DNA from: Rhizobium bangladeshense
GTDB taxonomy: Bacteria; Pseudomonadota; Alphaproteobacteria; Rhizobiales; Rhizobiaceae
DNA length: 64,000 bases
Direction: 5' to 3'
NCBI RefSeq assembly: GCF_017357245.1
Contig: NZ_CP071612.1
Location: forward strand, 561,001-625,000
Shown here in pieces: positions 54,756-64,000 of the stretch (position 1 is its first letter; each line of letters opens with the position of its first letter). The notes beneath the pieces are model-generated. The model saw only the letters and a list, made by a program, of their open reading frames with translations. It was not told the DNA's origin and did not search any database. Position numbers and translations under genes: made by a program.

Positions 54756-55133
54756 CTAATCGATGCTCCGCAGGATAATCGACTGCGAGCCGGAAAGGCT
54801 GCCGAGGGTGACGATGGCAGTATAGCACCACTGCAGCATTGTCAGTGCTGTAGCTGTGCTAGACAGCAGATAGTCGGCGGCGTAGCGACTCTTCTCGCGC
54901 GCTCTTCGCCGGCGCGCTGCCATGACGGCACACGCCGAAAGAGCGAGTGCGGAAAGAATGACGTATTGTGTTGGCGTCCCGCCGACGAGAACCAGCGCAA
55001 GGGCGCAGAGGCCGAAATTGATGATCGCTGTCGCAACGATCAGCCAATAGGGCCGGACTACCGGTGTTTGGCGCACCTTGACCCTGTGGCGCACGGGCGG
55101 AATATCGCGAGGCAATCTCCGGGTCATCATCAT
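54756..55133 (-). CDS. Small membrane protein of unknown function
   Basis: This protein of about 125 residues starts at the ATG cluster behind AGGA (55133; longer frame from 55187 is unlikely). It has two or three hydrophobic segments (about 30-50, 56-74 and 95-118) separated by a basic loop RRRRAREKSR, which fixes that loop in the cytoplasm. No family recognised. A degenerate CTTAACA...ATCCA motif (55180-55198, minus strand) lies just upstream. Confidence 0.6.
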   Translation of the reverse strand: MMMTRRLPRDIPPVRHRVKVRQTPVVRPYWLIVATAIINFGLCALALVLVGGTPTQYVILSALALSACAVMAARRRRAREKSRYAADYLLSSTATALTMLQWCYTAIVTLGSLSGSQSIILRSID

Positions 55134-55274
55134 GCATCCTGTTGAGCGGATGCGACTTAGACACAAACCATCGCAAAGATGGATCAATTAATGTTAAGAG
55201 ATATCGCGCGCACAACGGAACAATCCCGATCGGGTCTTGTTTAATCCTAATCCGTGTCCTCGGCGGAGGCGACG

Positions 55275-55502
55275 ATGTGGGCAGTTCTGATTGGTGCCGC
55301 TCTCATAATTGGTGGCCTTGTTTTTCTCTTCCGGCCGACGCTTCGTCGAAAGCCGAGTGATCCGCACCTGATGCCGCAAGGCGGCGCCACGCTCGAACCG
55401 CGGCGTCAAGGCCTGAGGTTTCTCAGCTTGGCGCGGAACTGGCCGGCGCTGGTTGTCATCGCGGTCGGTGCGGTTTTTTTGGTTTTCGGCAGCTACTGGT
55501 GA
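55275..55502 (+). CDS. Small two-pass membrane protein of unknown function
   Basis: The ATG at 55275 behind GGAGG gives 75 residues (a GTG at 55254 is an alternative). There are two membrane segments at both ends (WAVLIGAALIIGGLVFLF and ALVVIAVGAVFLVFGSYW) with a basic, cytoplasmic-type loop between. No domain recognised. Confidence 0.65.
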   Translation: MWAVLIGAALIIGGLVFLFRPTLRRKPSDPHLMPQGGATLEPRRQGLRFLSLARNWPALVVIAVGAVFLVFGSYW

Positions 55503-55578
55503 CAGACGATAGTGTTGACCAATCAGCGCCACATCTCTCCCATCAAGATTCCCCATTTGCCGCTAGTATATCGCAAGC

Positions 55579-56172
55579 TTACGCGGAGGACTTGAGAAGG
55601 CCTGCAGCCAAAGCGCCGAAGGCCTCGACAGCTTTCGGCAGCACATGCTGCGGCTCGTCACTTGCAGCGATCCAGAGGGCGGCATTGAGCGCAGCACCAT
55701 TGAGCAGCCGGGCGGCTGCTTCCGCGTCGACCGCCTTGAGGGCGCCCTGCGCGATAAGGCGCTCGATTGTCTGCCTGGTTGCCTGAAGGCAGCTGCTCTG
55801 GCTCGGCCATTGTGAAGGATCACCCAATACGGCAGGCCCGTCGAGCAGAACGATGCGCTGGACCTCCGGATCAAGCGCCATTTCGATATAAGCCGCGCCC
55901 TCGACGAGCAGGCCCTGCCAATCGTCTCCCGCGCGGGCGCCAATCGCCTGGGCGCGCGACGCCATTTCCGTGTCGATCTGCTCGACAACTGCCGCAAGCA
56001 GCCCGCGCTTGTCTCCGAAGTTGTGATAAAGCGCTCCTCGCGTCAGGCCTGCCTCGGCGGTCAGCTCGTCCATCGAGGCGGCCGCGTACCCCTTCTCGGC
56101 AAAGGCCTTTCGGGCGGCCGCGATCAGCTTCACACGATTTTCCTCCATCGTCTGGCTGCGTTTTTTTGCCAT
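55579..56172 (-). CDS. TetR/AcrR-family transcriptional regulator
   Basis: This 197-residue protein has an N-terminal basic start (KKRSQTMEENRVK) and a helix-turn-helix, MDELTAEAGLTRGALYHNFG at about 34-53. A helical ligand domain follows. It is divergent from the RidA gene with three ATACG-N3-CGTAT palindromes between. It most likely represses itself and the RidA gene. The ligand is unknown. ORF start and family start agree. Confidence 0.9.
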   Translation of the reverse strand: MAKKRSQTMEENRVKLIAAARKAFAEKGYAAASMDELTAEAGLTRGALYHNFGDKRGLLAAVVEQIDTEMASRAQAIGARAGDDWQGLLVEGAAYIEMALDPEVQRIVLLDGPAVLGDPSQWPSQSSCLQATRQTIERLIAQGALKAVDAEAAARLLNGAALNAALWIAASDEPQHVLPKAVEAFGALAAGLLKSSA

Positions 56173-56189
56173 CTAACCTCCAATTTCAC

Positions 56190-56256
56190 ATACGAATCGT
56201 ATATGAAGCTTGACATACGACCCGTATGCGGCGTATTTCATATACGCTCCGTATAT
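56190..56256. promoter_or_regulatory. Three palindromic TetR operators
   Basis: The core ATACG-N3-CGTAT occurs at 56190-56202 (ATACGAATCGTAT), 56215-56227 (centre ACC) and 56242-56254 (centre CTC). The last extends to ATATACG/CGTATAT (56240-56256). Centres are 25 and 27 bp apart. They lie just upstream of the TetR gene, whose start is at 56172. Confidence 0.85.
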
Positions 56257-56325
56257 CAGATGGCATGGCGACCTGTGAAGCTCCTTCATCGCCTGCTGCT
56301 CATCCAATCAACAATAGGAAGCGAG

Positions 56326-56730
56326 ATGACAATGAACCGACGCGAAGCAATCTTTCCGGCGAACAGACATGCCCTTTACGAGGACCATGGTTATTCAGCC
56401 GCAATCCGAACCGGCGACCTTCTCTTCGTCTCCGGCCAGGTCGGCAGCCGTTCCGATGGAACACCTGAACCGGACTTCGAACGCCAGGTTCGGCTGGCCT
56501 TCGAAAACCTCAAGGCAACGCTCAATGCTGCAGGCTGCACCTTTGACGACATAGTGGATGTGACGACGTTCCATACCGATCCCCAGAATCAATTCGAAAC
56601 GATCATGGCCGTCAAGCAGGAGATTTTCTCCGAGCCGCCCTATCCGAACTGGACCGCGGTCGGCGTGAACTGGCTGGCAGGCTTCGATTTCGAGATCAAG
56701 GTCATCGCCCGGATCCCTTCTAAGGCCTGA
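56326..56730 (+). CDS. RidA (YjgF/YER057c/UK114)-family protein
   Basis: This 134-residue protein starts at ATG 56326 (AGGAAG site; 56332 possible). It has RidA-family features: GDLLFVSGQVG and LNAAGCTFDDIVDVTTFHTD, and a C-terminal FEIKVIARIP strand where the family's arginine sits. Classical RidA deaminates reactive enamines from PLP enzymes; some subgroups hydrolyse other imines or lack activity. The nearby DapA-type lyases and TetR operators suggest a role in a specific inducible catabolic route. Confidence 0.88.
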   Translation: MTMNRREAIFPANRHALYEDHGYSAAIRTGDLLFVSGQVGSRSDGTPEPDFERQVRLAFENLKATLNAAGCTFDDIVDVTTFHTDPQNQFETIMAVKQEIFSEPPYPNWTAVGVNWLAGFDFEIKVIARIPSKA

Positions 56731-56758
56731 TTCCACAAGTCGGTCTGCGTCGTGTCAC

Positions 56759-57697
56759 TTACTGAGCGAAGAGCTCCGGGATGATGGTGCGCGCACGATC
56801 GCGCAGACTTGCCGCTTCTTGCTCGTCGATAAAGCGATAAGGCCATCTCAGCCTGGTGCTGACCGGACCCCAGTTGCCGATCGCAGCGAGCAGTTTGTCG
56901 AGCGCGGCATTTGAATAGCCGCGGTCACGGCGAAACGGGACGATGTGATCGTCCATGAAGGCGCAGATGCGGCTTTCGATATCCAGCGCGGCGTCGAGAT
57001 CCCTGTGAATCAGCTCTGTCCAGGCCTGGGCGCCGCGCGGATTAAGACAGGCAACATTCGAAAAAGCCCCCGCAGCAACGCCCTGCTTCATGCCGGTTGC
57101 GAGATGGTGGCCGGGAATGAACAACGAAAATTCGGCAAGATGCGTTCGCGCCTGCGCGTACCATGCATCGTCTCCATCGGCGATCTTCATCCCGACCACC
57201 GATGGGCAGGCGCCGCACACGTCACTGAGCTCGGCTGGCGACAAAACACGCTTCGCATGCGGCGGATTGTAAAGGATAAGCGGGATCCCTTCGGCCGTCT
57301 CCGACGCGCGGTTCAGAAAATCGATGGCTTCGAGATTGGTGAGCGGCCACCAGTCGGGAAAGATCACCTGAATCGCCAATGGCCTATGCACCGTTGCACG
57401 GCGCAGCCGATCGAGCATGATGATCGGATCGGACTGGCAGGCGCCGATGACGAACGGCATTCCGGCCGCGCGGCATCGCGACGCCAGCACGTCCTGAATT
57501 CGCTCGTACTCAGCTTCGCTCTGATTGTGGAATTCTCCGGCCGTGCCGTTTGAATAAATGCCGTCGACCCCGGCGGCGATCAGTATGTCGATTTCCTCGG
57601 CGAGCTTTACGAAATCGATGCTGTCGTCTTCGGCGATCGGTAGGAGCAGGCTTGCCCAGTTGCCCGCGATCGGGTGGCGCCGGGTTGTGGTGGTCAT
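56759..57697 (-). CDS. Dihydrodipicolinate synthase-superfamily lyase (first)
   Basis: This 312-residue TIM barrel has the family motif IYSNGTAGEFHNQS near 47-60, tyrosine in LILYNPPHAKRV and the Schiff-base lysine in VGMKIADGD. It is too divergent to be DapA itself. Superfamily members include aldolases/dehydratases acting on 2-keto-3-deoxy sugars, hydroxyproline products or N-acetylneuraminate. It is last gene of the ABC operon, 10 bp after the second ATPase gene. The substrate is unknown; likely the compound imported by the operon. Confidence 0.86.
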   Translation of the reverse strand: MTTTTRRHPIAGNWASLLLPIAEDDSIDFVKLAEEIDILIAAGVDGIYSNGTAGEFHNQSEAEYERIQDVLASRCRAAGMPFVIGACQSDPIIMLDRLRRATVHRPLAIQVIFPDWWPLTNLEAIDFLNRASETAEGIPLILYNPPHAKRVLSPAELSDVCGACPSVVGMKIADGDDAWYAQARTHLAEFSLFIPGHHLATGMKQGVAAGAFSNVACLNPRGAQAWTELIHRDLDAALDIESRICAFMDDHIVPFRRDRGYSNAALDKLLAAIGNWGPVSTRLRWPYRFIDEQEAASLRDRARTIIPELFAQ

Positions 57698-57707
57698 CGC
57701 ACGTCCT

Positions 57708-58657
<950 letters not shown>

Positions 58658-58661
<4 letters not shown>

Positions 58662-59686
58662 CTGATCTCCTGCCAGCGAATGCAGCGGCTCTTGTGACGC
58701 GGATTGACGTCGGCAAGCGGCGGCACAGCCACGCGGCAGGCGTCGATGGCAAATTTGCAGCGCGGCTGGAAGGCGCAGCCTGCCGGCATGTTCAACAGGC
58801 CCGGCACGACGCCGGGAATGGCCGCGAGCCTCTCACCCGCCTGTTTCATCCGGCTGGCATCTCCGAGCTTCGGCATCGAGGCCAGCAGGCCGATCGTATA
58901 GGGATGTCTCGGATTGCGGAAGACCTCGGCCACAGGCCCGGTCTCGACGATCCGGCCGGCATACATCACCGCCACCCGATGCGCGATTTCGGCGACGACG
59001 CCGAGATTATGGGTAACGAAGAGCATGGCCATGCCGCGTTCGCGCTGCAGCTTCTGCAGGAGAGCCAGGATCTGCGCCTGGATGGTGACGTCGAGCGCCG
59101 TCGTCGGCTCGTCGGCGATCAGCAGCGTCGGGTCGCAGGCAAGGGCCATGGCTATCGTGGCGCGCTGGCGCATGCCGCCGGAGAGCTCGTGCGGATATTG
59201 ACCGGCGCGGCGCCTGGCATCGGGAATGCCGACGCTGTCGAGCAGCGAGACGGCCGCAGCCATCGCGGCCTTCCGGTCGGCCCCGCGATGAATGCGGATC
59301 GGCTCCGAAATCTGGTCGCCGATCGTGTAGACGGGGTTGAGGCTCGACATCGGCTCCTGAAAGACCATGCCGATATCATTGCCGCGGACGGCGCGCATGT
59401 CCGGTTCGGCGAGCGAGACAAGATTGCTGACCTTGCCGTTCTTGCGCTTCAAATGGATGCTGCCGGCGGCGATCGCACCGATATTGCGGGTCAGAAGCCG
59501 CATGACCGAAAGGCTGGTAACCGATTTGCCAGAACCGGACTCGCCGACGAGAGCAAGCGTCTCGCCGGCAGCCACCCTCAGATCGATGCCGTTGACCGCC
59601 GTCACCTCGCCCGAGCGGATACGGAAGACGGTCCGCAGCCCCTTGACGTCGAGAATGGTGTCGGCGGTCTGTTGCATGGCATCCAT
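58658..59686 (-). CDS. Peptide-type ABC transporter ATP-binding protein (OppD/DppD type)
   Basis: This 342-residue protein has Walker [10 protein letters not shown], signature [14 protein letters not shown] and Walker [13 protein letters not shown], with a C-terminal extension [15 protein letters not shown]. It pairs with the following ATPase to power import. The start codon sits on the end of the upstream lyase gene (TGATG). The in-frame Met4 is an alternative start. Confidence 0.92.
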
Positions 59687-60603
59687 CAGGAAAGCAGGCC
59701 GGTCGCGCGGAGGATGTCGTCGATCCTTGCCGTCTCAGCCTCGTTGAGGGCTGCCCGCGGACGCGGCATCAGCGCTGTGTCGATGATGCCGAGGCTCTTC
59801 ATCGCCGCCTTGAAGGCTCCGATGCCGGCGGCGCCGCCGCTGACACGGCCCGTACCGACCCAGACGATCTCGAAGAGCCGGCAGAGCCGCTCCTGTTCTT
59901 TGCGGGCCGCGGCCCAGTCGCCGCGTTGGGCGGCATTCCACAGCCTGACGTAACCGTGCGGATCGACGTTCGCGATGCCGGGCACGACGCCATGGGCGCC
60001 CATCTGCAGCGCCGTGTCGACGACGATTTCGGAGCCGGTCATCAGGAAGACGTCCTTGTTGTCGGCGAGATCGAGCAGCACATATCGGAAATTGCCGTCG
60101 TCGCCGCTCGAATCCTTGATGCCGACGATCGTTCCCTCCTGCGCAAGCGTCACGCTGGTCTGGCGCTGCAGTTTCACATGCACGCAGACGGGAATGTCAT
60201 AGGCGATCAGCGGGATGTCGACGGCATCGCGGACATAGCGGAAGTGGTCGATGATTTCCGCCTGGCTGGTGACCGTGTAGAACGGCGCCGTCACGACAAC
60301 CGCGTCGGCGCCGGCCGATTTCGCGATCCTGGCGTGGTTGATGACCCGGTCGGTGGTGGGATCGATGACGCCGACGATCAGTGGTGCGCGACCGTTGATG
60401 ACCTTGGCCGAATGCTCGATGATTTGATGCCGGGTCCTTTGGTCGTGGAAGATCACCTCGCTGGTCGAGCCGAGTACGAAGAGGCCGTGGCATCCGGCCT
60501 CGATCAAGTTTTCCAGCACCCGCGTGTAGGACGGGTAATCGACGGTGTAATCCTTGTTCAGCGGGGTTATGACGGGAGGAACGACACCCTTGAATTTGCT
60601 CAT
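59686..60603 (-). CDS. Dihydrodipicolinate synthase-superfamily lyase (second)
   Basis: This 305-residue TIM barrel has [15 protein letters not shown], tyrosine in [11 protein letters not shown] and the Schiff-base lysine in [11 protein letters not shown]. It is clearly a paralogue of the first lyase but with different active-site loops. Placed between the permease and ATPase genes, it is an integral part of the operon. A keto-acid aldolase or dehydratase role is inferred from the superfamily. Confidence 0.88.
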   Translation of the reverse strand: MSKFKGVVPPVITPLNKDYTVDYPSYTRVLENLIEAGCHGLFVLGSTSEVIFHDQRTRHQIIEHSAKVINGRAPLIVGVIDPTTDRVINHARIAKSAGADAVVVTAPFYTVTSQAEIIDHFRYVRDAVDIPLIAYDIPVCVHVKLQRQTSVTLAQEGTIVGIKDSSGDDGNFRYVLLDLADNKDVFLMTGSEIVVDTALQMGAHGVVPGIANVDPHGYVRLWNAAQRGDWAAARKEQERLCRLFEIVWVGTGRVSGGAAGIGAFKAAMKSLGIIDTALMPRPRAALNEAETARIDDILRATGLLS

Positions 60604-60621
60604 TTTCGCTTCTTTCGATCG

Positions 60622-61497
60622 TCAGTTTAATTCGGTGCGAGGGTCGAAGGCATCGCGAAGACCATCGCCAATGAAATTGATTGCAAGGACGGTAAGCACC
60701 AGGAACCCGCCGGGAAACAGCCACTGCCAGGGGTATTGTTCGAGCACTGCGGTGGAGCGGGCGGCATTCAGCATGTTGCCCCAGCTTGCCGCCGGCGGCG
60801 CAATGCCGAGCCCAAGGAAGGAAAGGCCGGCCTCGAGCAGGATGGCATTGGCAATCTGCAGCGTCGCGAAGACGACCAGGATGTCGATCGAGTTCGGCAG
60901 GCCGTGACGGATGAGGAGGTGCGGCAGACCCGCTCCCATGCCTCTTGCCGCCATCACGAAGTCACGTTCGCGAAGTTCGAGCAGCCGCGAGCGCACCATT
61001 CGCGCCAGCAGAGGCCAGGAGAGCAGCGAGATGACGAAGACAGTCGGCCAGATGCCGGTGCCGGCGATTGAGGCGAGCACCAGCAGGAAGATGACCGGCG
61101 GCAGCGTCATGACAAGATCGACCAAACGCATCGTCACCGCATCGGCAAAGCGACCTGCAAGCGCCGAGACGGCGCCGACCAGGAAGCCAATGATGGCGGA
61201 AATGACGGTCGAGGTGAGGGCCACAAGCAGCGAAATGCGGCCGCCGTCCATGACCCGGGCAAGAATGTCGCGGCCGACCCCATCGGTGCCGAACCAGTGT
61301 GCCGGCCCCGGCTCAGCATTCATTGCCAGCAGATCGATGTCGTTGGGTTTGAAGCTCCACCACAGCGGATAGGAAAGGATCGCCATGATCATCAGCGCGA
61401 TCATGCCCAGGCCGAACAAGGCGGTTCGGTTGAGCAGGAAGCGATGCAGGGAGCGGATGATCGGGCCCGGGCTGCGGGCAGGGCTTCGTGCCAGCAT
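60622..61497 (-). CDS. Peptide-type ABC transporter permease (DppC type)
   Basis: This 291-residue protein has an N-terminal cytoplasmic/TM1 extension and five further segments. The EAA-type loop is visible as [19 protein letters not shown]. It pairs with the DppB-type permease whose stop lies four bases upstream. It forms the membrane channel of the importer. Confidence 0.9.
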   Translation of the reverse strand: MLARSPARSPGPIIRSLHRFLLNRTALFGLGMIALMIMAILSYPLWWSFKPNDIDLLAMNAEPGPAHWFGTDGVGRDILARVMDGGRISLLVALTSTVISAIIGFLVGAVSALAGRFADAVTMRLVDLVMTLPPVIFLLVLASIAGTGIWPTVFVISLLSWPLLARMVRSRLLELRERDFVMAARGMGAGLPHLLIRHGLPNSIDILVVFATLQIANAILLEAGLSFLGLGIAPPAASWGNMLNAARSTAVLEQYPWQWLFPGGFLVLTVLAINFIGDGLRDAFDPRTELN

Positions 61498-61500
61498 CGC

Positions 61501-62460
61501 TCAGCCCACCTTGATCCGCGGATCGACCACCGCATAGGCAAGGTCGGTCAGAAGATTGACGAGAATGACGCAGGCGCCGATCACGAGCGTCGAGCCCATG
61601 ATAACAGGATAGTCGCGGCCCTCCACCGCATCGACCATAAGCAGGCCCATGCCGGGCCAGTTGAACACGCTTTCGATAAAGATCGCGCCACCGATCGCAA
61701 GGCCGATGGTCGAGCCGATCAGCGTGACGACGGGAAGCAGCGCATTGCGCAGGGCGTGCTTGGTGATGACCCAGAATTCGAAGACGCCTTTGGCGCGCGC
61801 GGTGCGCACATAGTCCTGGTTCAGGACCTCCAGCATGGAAGCGCGCATGTAGCGCATGATCAGCGCCGTTTGCGCAACGGCCAGCAATGTGGCGGGCAGA
61901 ATGAGGTGATGGAGAAGGTCGGCGACGGAAAATTCCTGGCCCGGTGTCAGCATGCCGCCGGAGGGCATCCAGTTGAAATACACCGAAAAGAAGTAGAGAC
62001 CGACAAGAGCGCTGAGGAACGGCGGGCTGGAAATACCGGCGACTGCGAAGACCGATAATGACAGATCGGCGATGGAATTGCGCCGGACCGCACCGACGAT
62101 GCCGGTGGCGATGCCTGCAACGATCGCGATCGCGATCGCCGATCCCATCAGCAGGACTGTCGGGCCGACGCGCGAGAGCACGAGGCCGAGTACGGGCTGG
62201 TCCGGCCGCTTGATCGAATAGCCCAGATTACCCGTCAGCGCCTGTCGCAGCCAGGCGACATACTGCATCGGCAGCGGCTGATCGAGCCCGAGCGTGGTGC
62301 GCAGCTCTGCAAGATCCGACGATGACATCGGAATATTGGGGTCGATGTAGGCGTCGATCGGATCGCCGGGTGTGAGGCGCAGCATCGCGAAGATCAGCAC
62401 GCTCAAGGCAAGCAGCATGGCCACTCCGATCAGCAGGCGCCGGAGACTGTATCTCAGCAT
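61501..62460 (-). CDS. Peptide-type ABC transporter permease (DppB type)
   Basis: This 319-residue protein has six membrane segments. The start [21 protein letters not shown] and the loop [20 protein letters not shown] are typical of DppB. It is separated from the binding-protein gene by 73 bp containing a stable hairpin, so its expression is probably lower than that of the binding protein. Confidence 0.9.
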   Translation of the reverse strand: MLRYSLRRLLIGVAMLLALSVLIFAMLRLTPGDPIDAYIDPNIPMSSSDLAELRTTLGLDQPLPMQYVAWLRQALTGNLGYSIKRPDQPVLGLVLSRVGPTVLLMGSAIAIAIVAGIATGIVGAVRRNSIADLSLSVFAVAGISSPPFLSALVGLYFFSVYFNWMPSGGMLTPGQEFSVADLLHHLILPATLLAVAQTALIMRYMRASMLEVLNQDYVRTARAKGVFEFWVITKHALRNALLPVVTLIGSTIGLAIGGAIFIESVFNWPGMGLLMVDAVEGRDYPVIMGSTLVIGACVILVNLLTDLAYAVVDPRIKVG

Positions 62461-62483
62461 GGAAAATCCGTTCCTGTGCGGGC

Positions 62484-62505
62484 GGCTAGGTTCGCCAACC
62501 TAGCC
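62484..62505 (-). other. Intergenic hairpin between binding-protein and permease genes
   Basis: GGCTAGGTT (62484-62492) pairs perfectly with AACCTAGCC (62497-62505) over 9 bp with a 4-base loop. No T-run follows on the transcribed strand, so it is more likely an mRNA-stabilising or partial-attenuation element than a full terminator. Confidence 0.6.
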
Positions 62506-62533
62506 ACCCTTTGCTACTCAGGATGTCCTCGCC

Positions 62534-64000
62534 CTATTCGGCGATAGCCCATTTCTCAGGATGCGCTTGGTAAGGGCCGCCCCCTGGGGCAGGCGTCCAG
62601 ATGAAGTCCTTCAGCTTGGCGGAGGCGACGCCATAGCGTTTGGCCACCCATAGCGGACCCCACGGCAGTTCCTTGTTCATCACCTTGCAGACCTCCTGAT
62701 AGCGGTCGTCGCGCTTCGCGGCATCCGTTTCGCCAAGCGCCGCGTCGAGAGCGGCCGTCAGCATCGGCATGCGCACACGCGCAACGTTCGGGCCGGCCGG
62801 CGGGATCTGCTTTTCGTTGAGGCCGACATTGATGCTGCCCGGATCCGGGCCGTTCTGAAGGCCGGCATAGACCATCTGAAACTGTGCGACGTCAGGCGTC
62901 GGGTTGAGCACGATGCTGTTATAGGTCGGGGTATCGACGGCGCGCGGCGTTACGTTGATGCCCACCTGAGCGAGCATCGCCTGGACCGCCGCCATGACAT
63001 TGGCGGCAAGTGGCGTCGTGTAATAGGTCAGAAGGGTTATCGGCTTGTTACCGTTGATCTGGTCCCAGCCGGCCTCCTTCAGCAGTTGCTTGGCCTTTTC
63101 GGGATCATAGGCGTAGGCCTCAATGTCCTTCGGCACCACCTGATCGGCGACATATGCGCAGTTTGCAGGTTTCGCAGCGCCGCCGTAGAGGCTCTGGATG
63201 ATCGCGTCGCGATTGATTGCGTACATCACCGCCTGACGGACCCGAACATCCTTCCAGATCGGCGAGTCGTGGTTGAAGCCGAGATAGTTGACGACGAAAG
63301 AGTTGCCTTCGATGACGCGGAAATCCTTGTTGTCATTGAGGGCTTTCAGATCGTTGGAATCGACGTAGGTAAACTGGATTTCGCCGGCGCGCAGCGCGGC
63401 AATCGCAGCAGCCGGATTGGCGAAATAGCGGTTGATGATCTTCTCGAGCGCCGGCTTGCCGCCTCGGTAGTCGGTGTTGGCGACAAGTTCAACATATTGA
63501 TCGGTCACATATTTGCTGAACTTGAATGGCCCGGTGCCGATCGGCGCGGTGGACCACCATGTGTTCTTCGCAAGCTGATCGGCAGGGATCTGCGAAAGCG
63601 CGTGCTCCGGCAGCATCATCACCTTCGTCAGCGTGTCCATCAGGCTTGCGGATGGGGCCGAGAGTTTGATGACAAGGGTCTTGTCGTCCTTGGCCTCGAC
63701 CGAGGAAACGGCATTCAGTCGTGCCGCCAGAACGGAGCCGGTCTTGGCGTTCTTGGCCAGCTCAATGGTGAACTTGGCATCCTTCGCCGTGAAGGGCTTG
63801 CCGTCATGCCACTTCGCATCGGCGAGCGTGAAGGTGTAGGCCAATTGGTCGGAACTGACCTGGTAGGACGAGGCGAGCTGGCCGACGACCTTCTCGAGCT
63901 TCTCGTCATAGGTCAGCAGCGGCTCGAAATAGACGCTGAGCCATGTGAAGCCGCCTGTCGCGGCGAGCGGATTGAAATTGCCCTGGAAACCGCCGGGCCC
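62534..64000 (-). CDS. Peptide-type ABC transporter substrate-binding protein (partial, N-terminus beyond right edge)
   Basis: The frame is open to the window edge, giving 488 residues of a SBP_bac_5 protein. The LASSYQVSSDQLAYTF segment, TFTLADAKWHDGKPFTAKDAKF, and FNHDSPIWKDVRVRQAVMYAINRDAI are the family hallmarks. It is the periplasmic ligand receptor and first visible gene of the operon. The signal peptide and any upstream genes lie outside the window. Confidence 0.93.
   Translation of the reverse strand, partial: GPGGFQGNFNPLAATGGFTWLSVYFEPLLTYDEKLEKVVGQLASSYQVSSDQLAYTFTLADAKWHDGKPFTAKDAKFTIELAKNAKTGSVLAARLNAVSSVEAKDDKTLVIKLSAPSASLMDTLTKVMMLPEHALSQIPADQLAKNTWWSTAPIGTGPFKFSKYVTDQYVELVANTDYRGGKPALEKIINRYFANPAAAIAALRAGEIQFTYVDSNDLKALNDNKDFRVIEGNSFVVNYLGFNHDSPIWKDVRVRQAVMYAINRDAIIQSLYGGAAKPANCAYVADQVVPKDIEAYAYDPEKAKQLLKEAGWDQINGNKPITLLTYYTTPLAANVMAAVQAMLAQVGINVTPRAVDTPTYNSIVLNPTPDVAQFQMVYAGLQNGPDPGSINVGLNEKQIPPAGPNVARVRMPMLTAALDAALGETDAAKRDDRYQEVCKVMNKELPWGPLWVAKRYGVASAKLKDFIWTPAPGGGPYQAHPEKWAIAE

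Overview
The window looks like a chromosomal segment of a fast-growing Rhizobium (R. etli / R. leguminosarum type). It is GC-rich. It carries the alphaproteobacterial order murA - DUF2948 - hisD - UPF0262 - low-molecular-weight phosphatase - infA - maf - yacG - tRNA-Phe, and lineage markers such as DUF982, a paralogue of the F-ATPase zeta inhibitor and a symporter-kinase fusion. No rRNA, CRISPR array, transposase or phage gene was recognised. Most coding regions use ATG with a GGAG-type ribosome site; several starts are GTG or TTG (hisD, nhaA, P-type ATPase, mipA, the efflux adaptor).

Region 1 (1-16 kb) is mixed housekeeping: a MarR regulator divergent from a GFA-family enzyme with two palindromic operators between them; an MFS exporter divergent from a TetR regulator; a 1167-residue symporter / PAS / histidine kinase / receiver fusion; mscL; an aminotransferase; a galE-type epimerase; a 3-hydroxyisobutyryl-CoA hydrolase; an MBL hydrolase; a UvrD-like helicase; and several small exported or unknown proteins. 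Region 2 (16-22.2 kb) is the conserved block from tRNA-Thr and murA to yacG and tRNA-Phe.

Region 3 (22.3-55.5 kb) is accessory. It opens beside tRNA-Phe with an unknown winged-helix-like protein, nhaA and a bufferin operon: DUF2282 precursor, MNIO enzyme, DUF2063 partner and DoxX. That operon has an ECF-type promoter and a strong hairpin between precursor and enzyme. A low-oxygen-type cluster follows (27.7-39.2 kb): universal stress protein remnant, CoA-transferase, two CBS-BON proteins, two zinc alcohol dehydrogenases, a frameshifted hemerythrin-like protein, small proteins, a PII-type P-ATPase and a zeta-like ATPase inhibitor. Two FixK/FNR-type boxes lie in its centre. An ArsB-family transporter separates it from an envelope-stress-like group (41-55.5 kb): histidine kinase, OmpR-type regulator, MipA/OmpV protein, frameshifted patatin lipoprotein, DUF3313 lipoprotein, RND pump and S41 protease. 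Several of these share an upstream CTTAACAA-N2-CAAAA motif, which I propose as the regulon signature of the local two-component pair.

Region 4 (55.5-64 kb) has a TetR gene divergent from a RidA-family gene across three palindromic operators. A peptide-type ABC transporter operon on the minus strand follows, into which two DapA-superfamily lyase genes are built; it runs off the right edge in the binding-protein gene. The strongest candidates for new biology are the CTTAACAA motif regulon, the FixK-box cluster with its small proteins and zeta paralogue, and the bufferin operon architecture.
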